Source of the DNA: Harmothoe impar
Lineage: Eukaryota > Annelida > Polychaeta > Phyllodocida > Polynoidae
Length of the DNA stretch: 64,000 nucleotides
Direction: 5' to 3'
Assembly: GCA_947462335.1 (NCBI GenBank)
Contig: OX381721.1
Span: forward strand, 5,084,001 to 5,148,000
In this document: piece after piece, positions 53,757 through 64,000 of the stretch
How the letters are laid out: every line of letters starts with the position of its first letter
Numbering within the stretch: position 1 is the stretch's first letter
Notes under the pieces: generated by a model
Told to the model about the DNA's origin: nothing
Databases searched by the model: none
What the model saw: only the letters and a program-made list of their open reading frames with translations
Made by a program: the position numbers and the translations under genes

Positions 53757-55043
53757 ATGGCCGCACGGCAGCTCGAGTTGGGCGGAGGAGACCGGCCACA
53801 CAAGATGGCCGAGCTGCCCCAAGAAGACAGCGCTGGTGTCGCCAGCCCTGTTACTCTCTCCGTGGAGCAACTCCTCGAGGAGGAAGACATGGATGTATCC
53901 ATGTCTGCATCAGTCCTTACTGAGGCTGAACGACGGAAACTTCATGAGGAAGATCGTCTTCTGGCTCTAAAAATAGAAAAGGAAGAAGCCCAACATCTAA
54001 AGGATACGTGGGATATGACTGGTAATCCGGATGTCGATCCGGATAACCATCCGAAGGAGGAGAAGCCAGCTAGACTGGTGAAGTCAACTGGTAAGAGTTG
54101 CTACGATGGGAGAGAGATGAATCTCCACCCAGACGTAATGTCCGCCACGGAGATAGGCCTACCTAGATCTATCCCAAACGACATAGTGGATATGTTGCAC
54201 AAATTTATTGATGCAGGAGCTCTCCGCATCATGCCCCCAGAGTGGTTCAGCACCTGGGAAAATCTACAGCAAGGCCTCCAGGTGTGTAAAGCACTTTGGA
54301 AGGGCTTGTTCGACGCCGAGATGGCCGACGTCGGGGTGTGTGTACCTCGGATGACACGCATCTCGGATGACGTCTCGTGTAGGGCATTCGGCGCCACTAC
54401 CCTTGCTGTAGCTTGCTACCGCAGGTACAGCCCAGTAGGGATGTTAGAACCGAAATCGGTTGAAGGATATCGGGCCTTAATACGGTCCAACTTATCCTAC
54501 GAAGTCTATCAGATAGACTACAACCGCATGAAAATTATCATGGCGGAGAAGGGCCTCAGCCGTCACGAAGCAATAGTCGAGACGGTGGAGGAAATGGTCA
54601 AGACTCGGACTAAGAGTTTGACCCAGGCAGAGGAGAAGGCTGCAGCTAAGGCCAGCAGGGACATCCGAAAGGGTGACCGTTACTACACGGAGTCATCTCA
54701 TAGTGGTCGAAGCTATGAGGCATCTGCGGATAGATATAGCGACTACCCGGAGATGGACTTGGCGCCTGGACTGGAGTCTCAGACGCTCGGCCAGACTCCC
54801 CATGATACCCGAAGGCCCGAGAATGAACTCGCCCGCCTGAGGGAGATCGACAGGGAGCTGGCACGACGGGAACGCCGGAGTCCTGGTGAGGATTATGATT
54901 CCTCCAGGTCCTGGTATGACATGGTGCGACATGTAGCGTCCACCTCGTCTGCCCAGGATCACTGGGCCGGGAGAGGACACTATGAAACCACCCCCTCCGC
55001 CACCAAAAGGGCCAGTACCAGCACCGGTGACACCACCACATAA
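53757..55043 (+). CDS. Gypsy 3' ORF, unknown coiled-coil/charged protein
   Basis: 428 aa, sitting where env would be in a retrovirus but with no signal peptide, membrane segment or envelope motif. An acidic N-terminal part (about 1-120) is followed by a compact middle (about 125-270: 'FIDAGALRIMPPEWFSTWE', 'LWKGLFDAEMADVGV', 'YRRYSPVGMLEPKSVEGYR'), then a charged helical C-terminal part ('ELARLREIDRELARRERR'). The middle could be a capsid-like domain, which would make this a gag displaced to the 3' end; this is speculation. Near 54980 coding character slips to another frame, which is proline-rich and runs on (see next entry). Confidence 0.55.
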   Translation: MAARQLELGGGDRPHKMAELPQEDSAGVASPVTLSVEQLLEEEDMDVSMSASVLTEAERRKLHEEDRLLALKIEKEEAQHLKDTWDMTGNPDVDPDNHPKEEKPARLVKSTGKSCYDGREMNLHPDVMSATEIGLPRSIPNDIVDMLHKFIDAGALRIMPPEWFSTWENLQQGLQVCKALWKGLFDAEMADVGVCVPRMTRISDDVSCRAFGATTLAVACYRRYSPVGMLEPKSVEGYRALIRSNLSYEVYQIDYNRMKIIMAEKGLSRHEAIVETVEEMVKTRTKSLTQAEEKAAAKASRDIRKGDRYYTESSHSGRSYEASADRYSDYPEMDLAPGLESQTLGQTPHDTRRPENELARLREIDRELARRERRSPGEDYDSSRSWYDMVRHVASTSSAQDHWAGRGHYETTPSATKRASTSTGDTTT

Positions 55044-55558
55044 GCCGGTTCCACCACCAGGGAAGCCGGCTGAGGTTGGGAAACCAACCGTGGATCCTCC
55101 TCTTAAAACCCAGGAGGTTAAGCCTAATAAGAAAAAAACCTGCAGCCACTCTTAGTGTAGCGCCAGTAGCATCCTATTTTCCGAAGGATGCTCCGCTGTC
55201 CAATCAGATCTGACAGGAGATTCTGGATGACTTCCAGAAGGAACAGCGGGCGATGGCCGAGGACTACCACAAGAAGGTGGTACAACACTTCATTGAGGGG
55301 GTCAGGAAGTGTCACCGGAAGGAGAAGGAGAGCCTTCAAAAAGAGACTGCCGATGAGGTAGTTACCAAGACCAGGTTCTTGGAAGCACAGCGGGACAAAG
55401 CCCCTGTGCTAGAAGCTACAGTCCGAGAGGAGTGTAAGGATCTCCAGGAAGAAATTCGGGATGAAATTCTTGGACTGGGATGGGAGCCTGGAGCAGCTCA
55501 AGGAGGCCATCCAGAAGAAGGAGGTACCCGAAGGCTGAAACAAAGCTCCTTCGGGTAA
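54980..55558 (+). pseudogene. Proline-rich and coiled-coil continuation of the 3' ORF
   Basis: From an ATG near 54981 another frame reads 'KPPPPPPKGPVPAPVTPPHK' and on to a stop near 55155. After a gap with a further stop, 55253-55558 gives a Lys/Glu-rich helical stretch ('KKVVQHFIEGVRKCHRKEK', 'EECKDLQEEIRDEILGLG'). Together with 53757-55043 this looks like one larger protein broken by at least two frame lesions. Confidence 0.45.
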
Positions 55559-56585
55559 ACTGAATACAGCTGTAGTTGTTTCAGGGACGCTTTTGGCTAT
55601 GAAAGCCGAAGGTAAATATGAAAGGACTACCCCTTCATATTAAAAGAAGGTTCTTAGGTAACGATATACATACCAAGTATTAATATTATTTCCACATATG
55701 TAAACGTTTAAACAACATTGCATCTACAGGGGTCTACCATTTGCTGGTAGACCAGAAGAGGAGAGCACCAGACTCAGTCGTCCAAGATGAAGAGGAGAGT
55801 ACCTCACTCACTCGTCCAAGATGAAGAGGAGAGCACCTCACTCAGTCGTCCAAGATGAAGAGGAGAGCACCTCACGTACTCGTCCCGAAGCAGATCCGGA
55901 GAACAGCCCAGGACTTTTTAAGTCGACATAGCACTTTTTGTGAGGTTCTGCAGTATACCGCTGCAGTTCGAGATTATTTATTAACGTACATTCTCGTCCA
56001 TGTTTCTAATATATATATTTATGGTGCTGATACACTACGATAGTTTATGATACTCAGGATATTACCAAAGATCTGTATAAACCCTGACTGTGTTCAAATG
56101 TTGACCACTTCGGGTGGATGTAAATAAGAGTATGTATATCTAGTCGTAGATATATTTTGTTATGGAAAACGGAGGTGATAAAATTTTGATTCTGGTGCGG
56201 AGAGAGGTTATCATGAATCCCTATGTAATTTTTTTTTTTAGGCTTGTGAGTCCTTTTCAGGACTGGTAATAATTCTTCAGAATTGATACACGTGCCGATC
56301 ATTTTTTTAAAGGTCCTTATCAGGACTATATATGTATTTTATATCAGAAGATAGTTACAAACTGTTAGTAACTACTTCGGGTTCTACTTAATGTAAAAGT
56401 CATATCATAAGGTATCTATGACAGTGTAATGCCTTAATTCCATTAATATATTGTTCATCATATATTACATATGACTAATGGTAGTAAAACCCTTTTATGT
56501 ATAGTGTATAGACAAACTACTTCTGGTTGTCAAACTATTTTTATGAGTCTACTACTCAGGTTTTTACCACACCTAGTGTTGTCTA
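55559..56585 (+). other. Gypsy 3' untranslated region
   Basis: No coding signal. It contains the 34-bp minisatellite at 55755 and AT-rich sequence with scattered 'cttcgg'/'tcaggac' words before the polypurine tract. Confidence 0.5.
55755..55890. repeat. 34-bp minisatellite, four copies
   Basis: 'gaagaggagag' recurs at 55755, 55789, 55823 and 55857, exactly 34 bp apart, each followed by 'cacctcactcagtcgtccaa' or a variant. 34 is not a multiple of three, so it does not encode a repeat protein. Confidence 0.85.
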
Positions 56586-56598
56586 GGGGGGGGGGTAG
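56586..56598 (+). promoter_or_regulatory. Gypsy polypurine tract
   Basis: Ten G followed by TAG directly before the 3' LTR, the primer site for plus-strand DNA synthesis. Confidence 0.7.
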
Positions 56599-57009
56599 TG
56601 TAGGGGTTTACTACGGTAATCATTTACATCCAGGTGACCGAGGAGGGTTAAGTTCGGGTTGTTCCCGCCTGGCGTTAGTGTGGGCGGTATCCCAGAGGGG
56701 GCGACTGTCCTCTCTTGGGTACTGCACGTTTCAGGCGGGAGCCAACCGGCACGTGACCATGTCGATTTCATATCCAGAGGGGGTATATAAACCTCCCCTC
56801 CTCGTATAGTCGCCAGTCAGTGCAGGCCCGGCTGACTCCCAGCATTACCCTACCCCAATCACTAGATTGAACCAGGACTGCTTCGTCTTACCCTTCGGGT
56901 TAAGACTAGATTCAATTGTAATAGGGATACGTTGAATAAAAACACTCTTTCTACTTCGCACTTGGAAACTGACGTTCTTGTTCTCTTTCTGAGATTCCGA
57001 ACCACTACA
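56599..57009 (+). repeat. Gypsy 3' LTR
   Basis: TG..CA ends; TATA box 'ggtatataaacc' near 56784 and AATAAA near 56936. It is 4 bp shorter than the 5' LTR. Confidence 0.88.
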
Positions 57010-57919
57010 CTCCTGTTTAATGCCACCCATTCACAAATGTCTCAGCCCTGTAGGATTCATCCATGTGTGTTAAGGTTATTTGCCCATACTTCCCTAATGT
57101 ATGAAACTGACAAGAGGATGCTGCCCTTAAAAGGTTGAAGTTAGTATATATTCTGATGTGGTTGTTGATTTCCCTAAAAATGAGTCAGAATGTTCACAAA
57201 TAATAAATTTGACTTCCTGTCTGTTCAATTTCCCTAATTCCCACAATTTGCATTTATTATATTTTATTGCATAATATATAGTCCTTTCGGAAAAAAAGTG
57301 TGCACCATTTCATTCGCCTCATTGAAAATACACAAGAAAAGCCCATGGTGGGGGGACATTGGATCCCTTTGTAACCTTTTAGCACCTATTGATGACATTT
57401 AATTGACCCCTTTTCTCTAAATATCATACATTTATATATGGCCGGTGTCTGGCAGGTTTTGGTATAGACAGCTGATAGTGTGTACAGTGTGTCCCATAGT
57501 GAACCTTTCAGGCTGATGTAAAACATCTGGCATGTCAGACCTACCATCCCTCTGAAGATGTTATTCCATGCCTTAACCATTTAAGAACGGCCTGATACCT
57601 CATCATGTCCTTGGTCATGATGATGCACAATGCTATTCATTGGCTTCCCATATGACCAAACTCTCAGTCACTATGGCCTAACCAAATTTTGTCATTTGTT
57701 GGCTCCCTATACAACCAACCTAGGTTAGCTAATAGTGTCAGGTTAGTCAGTATTTACCTTAGTCTCCTCCTTTGCAACAAGTTTAAGGCTGAGTCCTTTT
57801 CATTAAGGCATAAAAAATATGCCTCTGTCATTTTTGAACAACACCGGCTCATACCTGACTAATGTCCCTATGACTAACCGTGGATAGCCACTTCAGACTA
57901 AGCACTTATGTTTTCTGTG
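57010..57919. other. Right flank of Gypsy; second small local duplication
   Basis: 57018-57140 resembles 58716-58830 (both with 'gaggatgctgccc'- or 'aggatgctgccctaaaagg'-type phrases). 57590-57640 holds a fragment of the hairpin repeat ('gcctgatacctcatcatgtc'). No gene. Confidence 0.5.
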
Positions 57920-58560
57920 TAGCCACCTGGCCTACTTGGAAGCCGCATGGGAGTTGCAGAGGTCCTCAGTCAGAGGCGGGAGCAGCACAAATAACCCTTA
58001 CATCAATCATTCTGCTGCTTTCTGCCCTTGTATGTATGCACCTCATTAAGTCCTAAGGGAGTAGTCACTTTTTAACAATAAGAGGGTTGGTGGATTTGGG
58101 GGAGGAGGCTTAACATATGTGGACCCCTTGAAGGGGGTTAAAATATGACCACTCCCTAACATGATGATAGAAAATTCAAATGTGAAGGCTCCATGTTTGT
58201 CTTTGTGTGGATCTACATTATTCTAGGGAAAGAGGTTTGTTGACAAGATACCCTTAAAAAAGCACATCAAATAGGGTTTACTCTGTAAGCAGATGCAGGA
58301 CTGGGTAGCGTGTCATGTGACAGGAATAATAATGGGAAAAGCTGATACTGAAACCCTCCTGAACCTTCAACCTAATTCCAGGAATAGGGACTGTTTTTCC
58401 TGACAAGACCCTCTGAATAAAGTCACTTTTCAAGGCAACCTCATCAGACCTTGTTTATTCTGGGACCTCATACAGAAGTTGGTGGCATGTTGAGTGAAAA
58501 AAAAAATAGCAAAGCTGAAACATCCAGGCTGTTGTATTTAATCATACATAAAGAGCTATA
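57920..58560. repeat. Local duplication, copy B
   Basis: Aligns with 31240-32080, sharing 'tgtcatgtgacaggaataat', 'gatactgaaaccctcctgaa' and 'acagaagttgg'. It was probably a tandem neighbour of copy A before Gypsy inserted. Confidence 0.7.
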
Positions 58561-58918
58561 CCAATATTGTGAGCCCTACATTTCTATTTAGGCTGTTATC
58601 GCCCATAGAGGACATTCTATTGTACCCTATCCAGCAGATATTATATTGTAGTGGCATTTCGGACATACTCTAAGGTATCACTTTACAAGTACAGCATGCA
58701 TTGCTGCTTTATGCCAACCATTAAGAAATATCTCAACCTTGCATGAATCATTCAAGCAAGCAGATTTATTTGCCTGTTTTGCCCTAATGCATACTGCTGA
58801 CACAAGGATGCTGCCCTAAAAGGCTTAAAGCCATTAGCAACTCAAACTTCAGCCCTGAGGTGGGATGTGGCGGTATCTGCTGTAAACTAAATGTCCCGCT
58901 GCAATGAAGCATCAGGAG

Positions 58919-59420
58919 GGCTGTGTCTCATGAGTTTGAAACAATTGAAACATCTTTGACCGGGTGTAGTCTTTGACCGGGTGTAGTCTTTGACCGGTGT
59001 AGTCTTTGACCGGGCAGCTTTATAATCTAATTTTTAAATTCTTTTAAAATCTTTTGATATTTTACATATCTGTACAATGTAAAATTGTTTGAGCCAAATC
59101 TTATTGCCTATTACTTTGCACAGTGCAGCTGTTTATGTGTATGTAGTGATGTCTTTGACCGGGCAGAGGGAAATGATAACATTATGCTCTACTATGCATA
59201 GTATGCTCAATATACATATATAACAAAATTGATTATGTTTGCTTTAAACGTGTATCAAAATATGGGTGCACTATTTCTCCTCTTTTCTTACTATATAGGC
59301 CTCATTTCTATCATTTTAACACTGCCTGGTCAAAGACTACACCCAGTCAAAGACTACACAGGTCAATGACTACACCCACTCAAAGATGTTTCAATTGTTA
59401 CAAACTCATTAGACACAGCC
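58919..59420. mobile_element. Foldback element with 'gtctttgacc' tandem arms
   Basis: Inverted ends of about 100 bp. The left arm begins GGCTGTGTCTCATGAGTTTG, has 'caattgaaacatctttgacc', then about four copies of 'gggtgtagtctttgacc'. The right arm is the complement, with three to four copies. The spacer is about 290 bp of AT-rich DNA. No coding capacity and no certain target duplication. Confidence 0.75.
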
Positions 59421-59499
59421 TGAGGCAGTGCTTAGGTCTGAGTCTGAACTAATGCACCATTCAGTAATGTGAAAAATGTGTAAATGTAAATGTTAGTCT

Positions 59500-59750
59500 T
59501 AACCCTTTATGGACACATGTCATTAAAGATGACATTTGTCGTCTTGATCCATTAATGCAGCCCCTGTGAGTACTCACTGGTGCTGCATTCATGCATGATG
59601 CTAACCCTGCAAGGGGTGTCTTAACCCTATAGGGTCGGCATGACTCTTGAATGCAGCACTGGCAAGTTACTCGCCAATGCTGCAATCATGCATCATAACA
59701 ACCAAAGGCATGATGCATTAAGGCATCATACCATCTTTAAAGGGTTAATC
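59500..59750. repeat. Hairpin-rich dispersed repeat, copy 2
   Basis: Same family as 26450-26770: 'atgcagcactggcaagttac' paired with 'tcgccaatgctgca', and 'catgatgcattaaggcatca' words. Confidence 0.65.
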
Positions 59751-62107
59751 TTTGTAGATGAATAATGTCAACATCAATTACACCTGAAACACAGTATTGC
59801 ATTCATACAATCATGATAACATATTTGGCAATTGCCAACAATGTTTTACCCTTAATGTGTTTGTCCTATTGATCATATTGCCCGTCTTCAAAGTCAAACA
59901 GATCCATCTTTTGGTCAGATAGCAATCTTTGCTGGGGATGTTTTCCATTCATGTTGTATTGAGCTTTGTAAGTGTGCATTCATTCATGAACAAATAATAC
60001 AAAGCCGTACAATATTCCTTTATGGGGCTTCCAAGTAAGTTCATGCCTCAACATCACAATGGCTATAGGTACAGATTGATCATCATCGTCAGATCACCTG
60101 ATTGACTCTAAACAGGGCCAATTTCTTTCAAATGCAATTTTGAAGAAATGTTGATACTTTTACCTTTTTTTTTTTTGTCAATTTTAGGGTATGTGGATAA
60201 GCTAGCTGGTAAATTCATGTTTAAGAATAAAAGGCAAAAATTTAAAATCACCTACCAACCCTATGCACTACAACAATACATCAATCAGACTGAAATAGTC
60301 AGGGGATTTAGAGATGGCTGATGCGGACATAGTGCCCCAAAACGCCCCTTTAAGACTACCCTACCACATCCAGCATGCTCAGTATAACACCTATCCTCTG
60401 TAGGGGTAGAAACTAATTTTGTCAGCCATGAGCCATCCGGGCCAATGGCCTCAGAAATCTATGAGCCCTTACCTGAAACTGTTGGCCAAGAATAAATTTA
60501 TTTCGTCATATAAAGGTTTATGTGGGTATCAATTGTAGACCGGGTAATGCTGTGGCGCCAAATGGGCCTCAGCCTAGTTCTAAATACACTCACCAGAGGG
60601 TGGGCCTAGTACATGACGCCGTTCCTGTTCTCTGTGTATCTGTGTGCTGAACACTACAGTGGCGTAGAAAGCAAACTGGGAATTATATGCATCATAGCAT
60701 TGGGACTTGCAAAGCTTCAAACATATTCAGACCCCTCCCCCTCCTCTGTCAATGGGGGGGGGGACTGGCCCCCTGGCCCTCCATTTTCCTACTCCACTGA
60801 ACTAGAAGCACAGACTGTATATCTCCTTATTGACACTGTGCCCTCTAATAGTTTATACCAGCTGTATAAAGCATGACACATTGCCCAATGTGATTTGAAC
60901 TACTTTGAAATATTTCAGTTTTGAACGCATTATGTTTGTAACACTTTTCAGACCATTGATGTTATAACTTTGTCAATTTCAATACCTTTTGTTTTAGCAA
61001 GACTCCATGACTTTGATCTATATTGAAGTTTAGAAAGGCATAGCTACTAAAGAAAATGATAGTACATGTATATATATGAGGGATTTGTTAATTGTAGCAA
61101 TGTCTGTGTATTGTCAAGTGGTTTATGTGTGTGGTAAGGGTATTGCAGAATGACTCTCTGACAGCCATTGGCATTTAAGGGCAAATTTATTGATTCTTTT
61201 GAATCACACAGAAGGGAAATCATTAACATACCACTCACAATTTACTAGATTCACAAAAGTGACACTTAACATTCATTATATTTACCAGCTGCATACAATC
61301 TGCACCCATTTACACTAACCACTGATTATACCTAGCACCCCATAGTCAACGGGTGGAGTCTGAAAGTGGGTTTGGAATAACCAGACTTTGATTTTCAAAA
61401 AGACGATCTTACACACATATATATCTTAAAATATTACACATCATGCATGAGAAAACCACCTGAATACATAGTTTTCTCGTTAGGATATCATTATGGATAT
61501 TTGAATAAAGTTCATACATGTTTACATACTAAATGGGACCACAAGAATGATATAATCAGAATGGCATCCTTTTAAATATCAATAAAAGAACAGGACTTAA
61601 TCAAACTAATGCCTTAACTTCAATCTTTGATAGCAAGATGGTTGTAAAGCAGGTCCTCACTGAGGATGTTGTGTGTATAGTCAGTCCAAATGACAACTTA
61701 TTGAATGAGACACTAATGCAGACTGCTGGACATGAACATGGCCTGCACAGGAACAACTTCCCTCTGATTGCTGCAGCAGCTGATGATAATACAGGCAGAC
61801 TGAAGGTCCCTTAGGGCAGACCAAAATCGTGAGGACAGGAATGTCTATACAACTATTGCAGCTGTTGGGGGCTCCCTTCCCTCTCAAGCTGAAAGGCAAG
61901 GCTTGATTTTATTTCGAGAGAGTATCCCTCCAGAAACCAACAATAATTGACTCTTATTTAGAGAGATTCTCTCTCCCCAGATGTAGATGTTTTCTCTAAA
62001 GCCCTCAAGGATATACAATAACACATAGACTTTAGTAATATGCCTTCTCAAAATAATATCAACATTACGAGTTGAGAAGTTACAACATACAATCTACAAT
62101 TGATTCT
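59751..62107. other. Unassigned intergenic sequence
   Basis: No gene supported. A G/C run near 60750 and short frames without family signal. Confidence 0.45.
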
Positions 62108-62190
62108 TGAATATAGCACTGGCGAGCTGACTTGCTAGGGCTGTATCCATGCATCACAACGACCAACGGCAGGATGCATTCAGGCCATCG
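62108..62190. repeat. Hairpin-rich dispersed repeat, fragment
   Basis: 'atagcactggcgagctgac', 'ctagggctgtatccatgcat' and 'caggatgcattcaggc' mark a decayed copy of the 26450 family. Confidence 0.5.
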
Positions 62191-64000
62191 AGAGTTTAAG
62201 TAGTTGCAAATATGAATAATTCAAGATGCTGTTGAAAACTTTCAGTCTCAACCAAAAGTGACTCAACCTGTCCTCCATACAAAAACAAAATGTCCCACTT
62301 ATATCAACCTTCTTGATATCTAAAGCACTACTTCAGAGCTGTGAAGAAACTTTCTAATCCATCCCAAATGGCGGGCAACATGGCTCATCATTCAGATGAA
62401 GGCTAAACGCCTGCAGCAGACACTTGGCCAGTTTTTATATTACTGTCTGAGAGGCTGGAGGGCACTTGGTGGTGAACTCTTATATTGAAGAAGTTTTTGA
62501 GAGAACCAAAGCTGTCTTATTCTGGGGATAAGGTCATAAGCACAGTCTATAGAAACACTTTTTCACTATGCAGGACATTTAGTTCTGCAAAAAAATTTTT
62601 TTTTACAGGCCCGGCTTCATTTTTCCACGTCTGAGTATTGGTGTACGATCTTGTTTTGTTGAGAATTAAAATAAATAAATATGAAGCAAGTGATTATACT
62701 GATAATGATAAATGAAAGGGGTTCCTCTGTATGTACTCTAGGCTTCATACACTACATAATGCAGCATTAGTATCATCTAGTGTTGCATCAACACCTGAAT
62801 AACTGAAGTGAGCTAAAAAGTGGAGAGTACATGGAGACAGCCAGCACATACATGATATCTCATGATCTGAAATATTAGATATAAGGGCTAAAGTGTGACA
62901 GAAACATATACCCTGTAAATTGATTAATCATTTTTTATGTTATAATTCCACACAAAACCAGACAAGTTGAAATTGGGTTATTTGACATTTTAATAGGGGT
63001 AATATTTACATCGAAAAAGGGGCGGATGCATATTAATAAACATGGGACGTTTCGTTTACATTCAGTAAACTTCTTCAGGCGTTGTTGGATTCTTCTTAGA
63101 GTCCATAGGTTTAGTACTATTTTGGGATCTGCTTTGTCTACAATTGGCAGTGTTGCTAGGTTACAATTGCCATTGTTGACTTAGCAGTAAATGTCTTGCT
63201 GGATTCTGAATGGTCCATTTGTCCATATGATTCATAATTCATAATAAATAGTCAATTTACCGGTACTTAATGATTATGCAGGGGTCATGTGGGGACTAGT
63301 TTTCAGATAGGAATATGATACATCTAGATAGATATTAATTGATCAGATTGGTTTATAATAAAAAAACGGGTCATGCAAGCATGAATTAATTATAAATTTA
63401 TGTTTGCCATTATGGTGGCACTGTAGCGTGTTGAAGTATTGGTCTGCATCTCTGTGATCTATGTCTTGCAGCATTCTGTATATTGAATAGTACTGCAGGT
63501 CTTACATCATGCTGGGGGCTGCAGGTGTATTTGGCATTTGACAGTCGGGGATCAGGCAGACAGTGAAGGGACCTCTCAACAATGTTGTGTGAGTGGTAAA
63601 TCAATCGATAAATCAGAAGGGCCTGCTGTTGGTGTAACCTGAACTGTCACTTATCTTCACAATTACCTAAATGTACACTGGGCAACGTTGGTAGCCTTAG
63701 TCATCCAGAAATGACACTTGTGTATGCGGGGCTAAATACAGCACCAAATTATAACACAGGGCTGATTCTGTGTCAACTCTACCACAGGCTCCCTGATGAC
63801 CATCCCCCATTTCTATGTTATTTTTCTTTCTGATTGCCCTATGTATCCATATTGTCCCCCAAAAATTTGTAATCAAGATTCCACACAGTTTCTGTAATCT
63901 GGCTCCTGGCTCTTGTTTCACTTCTAACCAGCGAGACACCACTAGTGTACTTCTAACCTTGTCTATGATCAATCGTGCGTTACATTATGATAGTAAGGAG
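62191..64000. other. Unassigned sequence to the window end
   Basis: AT-rich, with no coding, RNA or repeat signal that I can support. Confidence 0.45.

Larger units (their letters stand above)
32923..57009 (+). mobile_element. Ty3/Gypsy LTR retrotransposon carrying nested insertions
   Basis: LTRs of 415 bp (32923-33337) and 411 bp (56599-57009) start TG and end CA, with a CTCC target duplication and a polypurine G tract before the 3' LTR. The host-element sequence is about 6.7 kb once the 17.3-kb insertion is discounted. It keeps the end of RNase H, a split integrase and an extra ORF downstream of integrase. Gag, protease and RT are missing: only about 700 bp separates the 5' LTR from the RNase H tail. 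The LTRs differ at about half a dozen places, so the insertion is fairly young. Confidence 0.9.

Noticed and set aside
1..64000. CRISPR array or bacterial operon
   Set aside because: The evenly spaced motif at 725-2575 has spacers hundreds of bases long, and the window has animal-type genes, splice sites and retroelements.

Overview
This is a window of animal nuclear DNA, most likely from an aquatic invertebrate. The supports are a metazoan Golgi carbohydrate sulfotransferase, consensus GT-AG splice sites, AT-rich intergenic sequence, and a dense mix of a CR1/Jockey-group LINE, a Penelope-like element with a GIY-YIG domain, Ty3/Gypsy, pogo-like and Polinton-like elements. The phylum cannot be fixed from the sequence. 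Only one host gene is well supported; almost everything else recognisable is mobile or repetitive.

Layout. 1-3300 is a satellite block: a 63-bp unit, a motif recurring at about 350 bp, and a 17-bp array that is the reverse complement of the 63-bp unit's core. 8554-9783 (minus) is the sulfotransferase. 11202-14957 (minus) is a decayed LINE, cut by a 1.08-kb pogo/Tigger-like non-autonomous element with TA target duplication. 17042-17270 is a 21-bp minisatellite. 19400-24927 is a full-length Penelope-like element (PLE) with about 765-bp flanking direct repeats, a 15-bp target duplication, an ORF1 with a candidate retained intron, an RT with two in-frame stops, and a frame-shifted GIY-YIG domain. 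24943-32918 is mostly unassigned, with one hairpin-repeat cluster.

32923-57009 is a nest of three elements. The outermost is a Ty3/Gypsy element (LTRs of 415 and 411 bp, CTCC duplication). Its integrase is split inside the zinc-finger region by a 17,338-bp element (34522-51859) with about 200-bp terminal inverted repeats starting AGTAGT and a 6-bp target duplication, the hallmarks of Maverick/Polinton. None of the usual Polinton genes is present. This element was itself hit by a 7.6-kb LTR element (35281-42892) whose 622-bp LTRs look identical and which carries one 502-aa gag-like ORF and no pol. 57010-64000 holds unassigned DNA with a foldback element and hairpin repeats.

The most unusual object is the 17.3-kb element. 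Its ends are arrays of CCAAT boxes, CACGTG E-boxes and perfect octamer sites (ATTTGCAT). Inside lie a perfect match to the replication-dependent histone mRNA 3' stem-loop 31 nt after a small coding remnant, a tight run of perfect hairpins, CRE palindromes and an Ala-rich ORF. Octamer plus CCAAT plus histone stem-loop suggests, as a hypothesis, S-phase-coupled expression borrowed by a mobile DNA.
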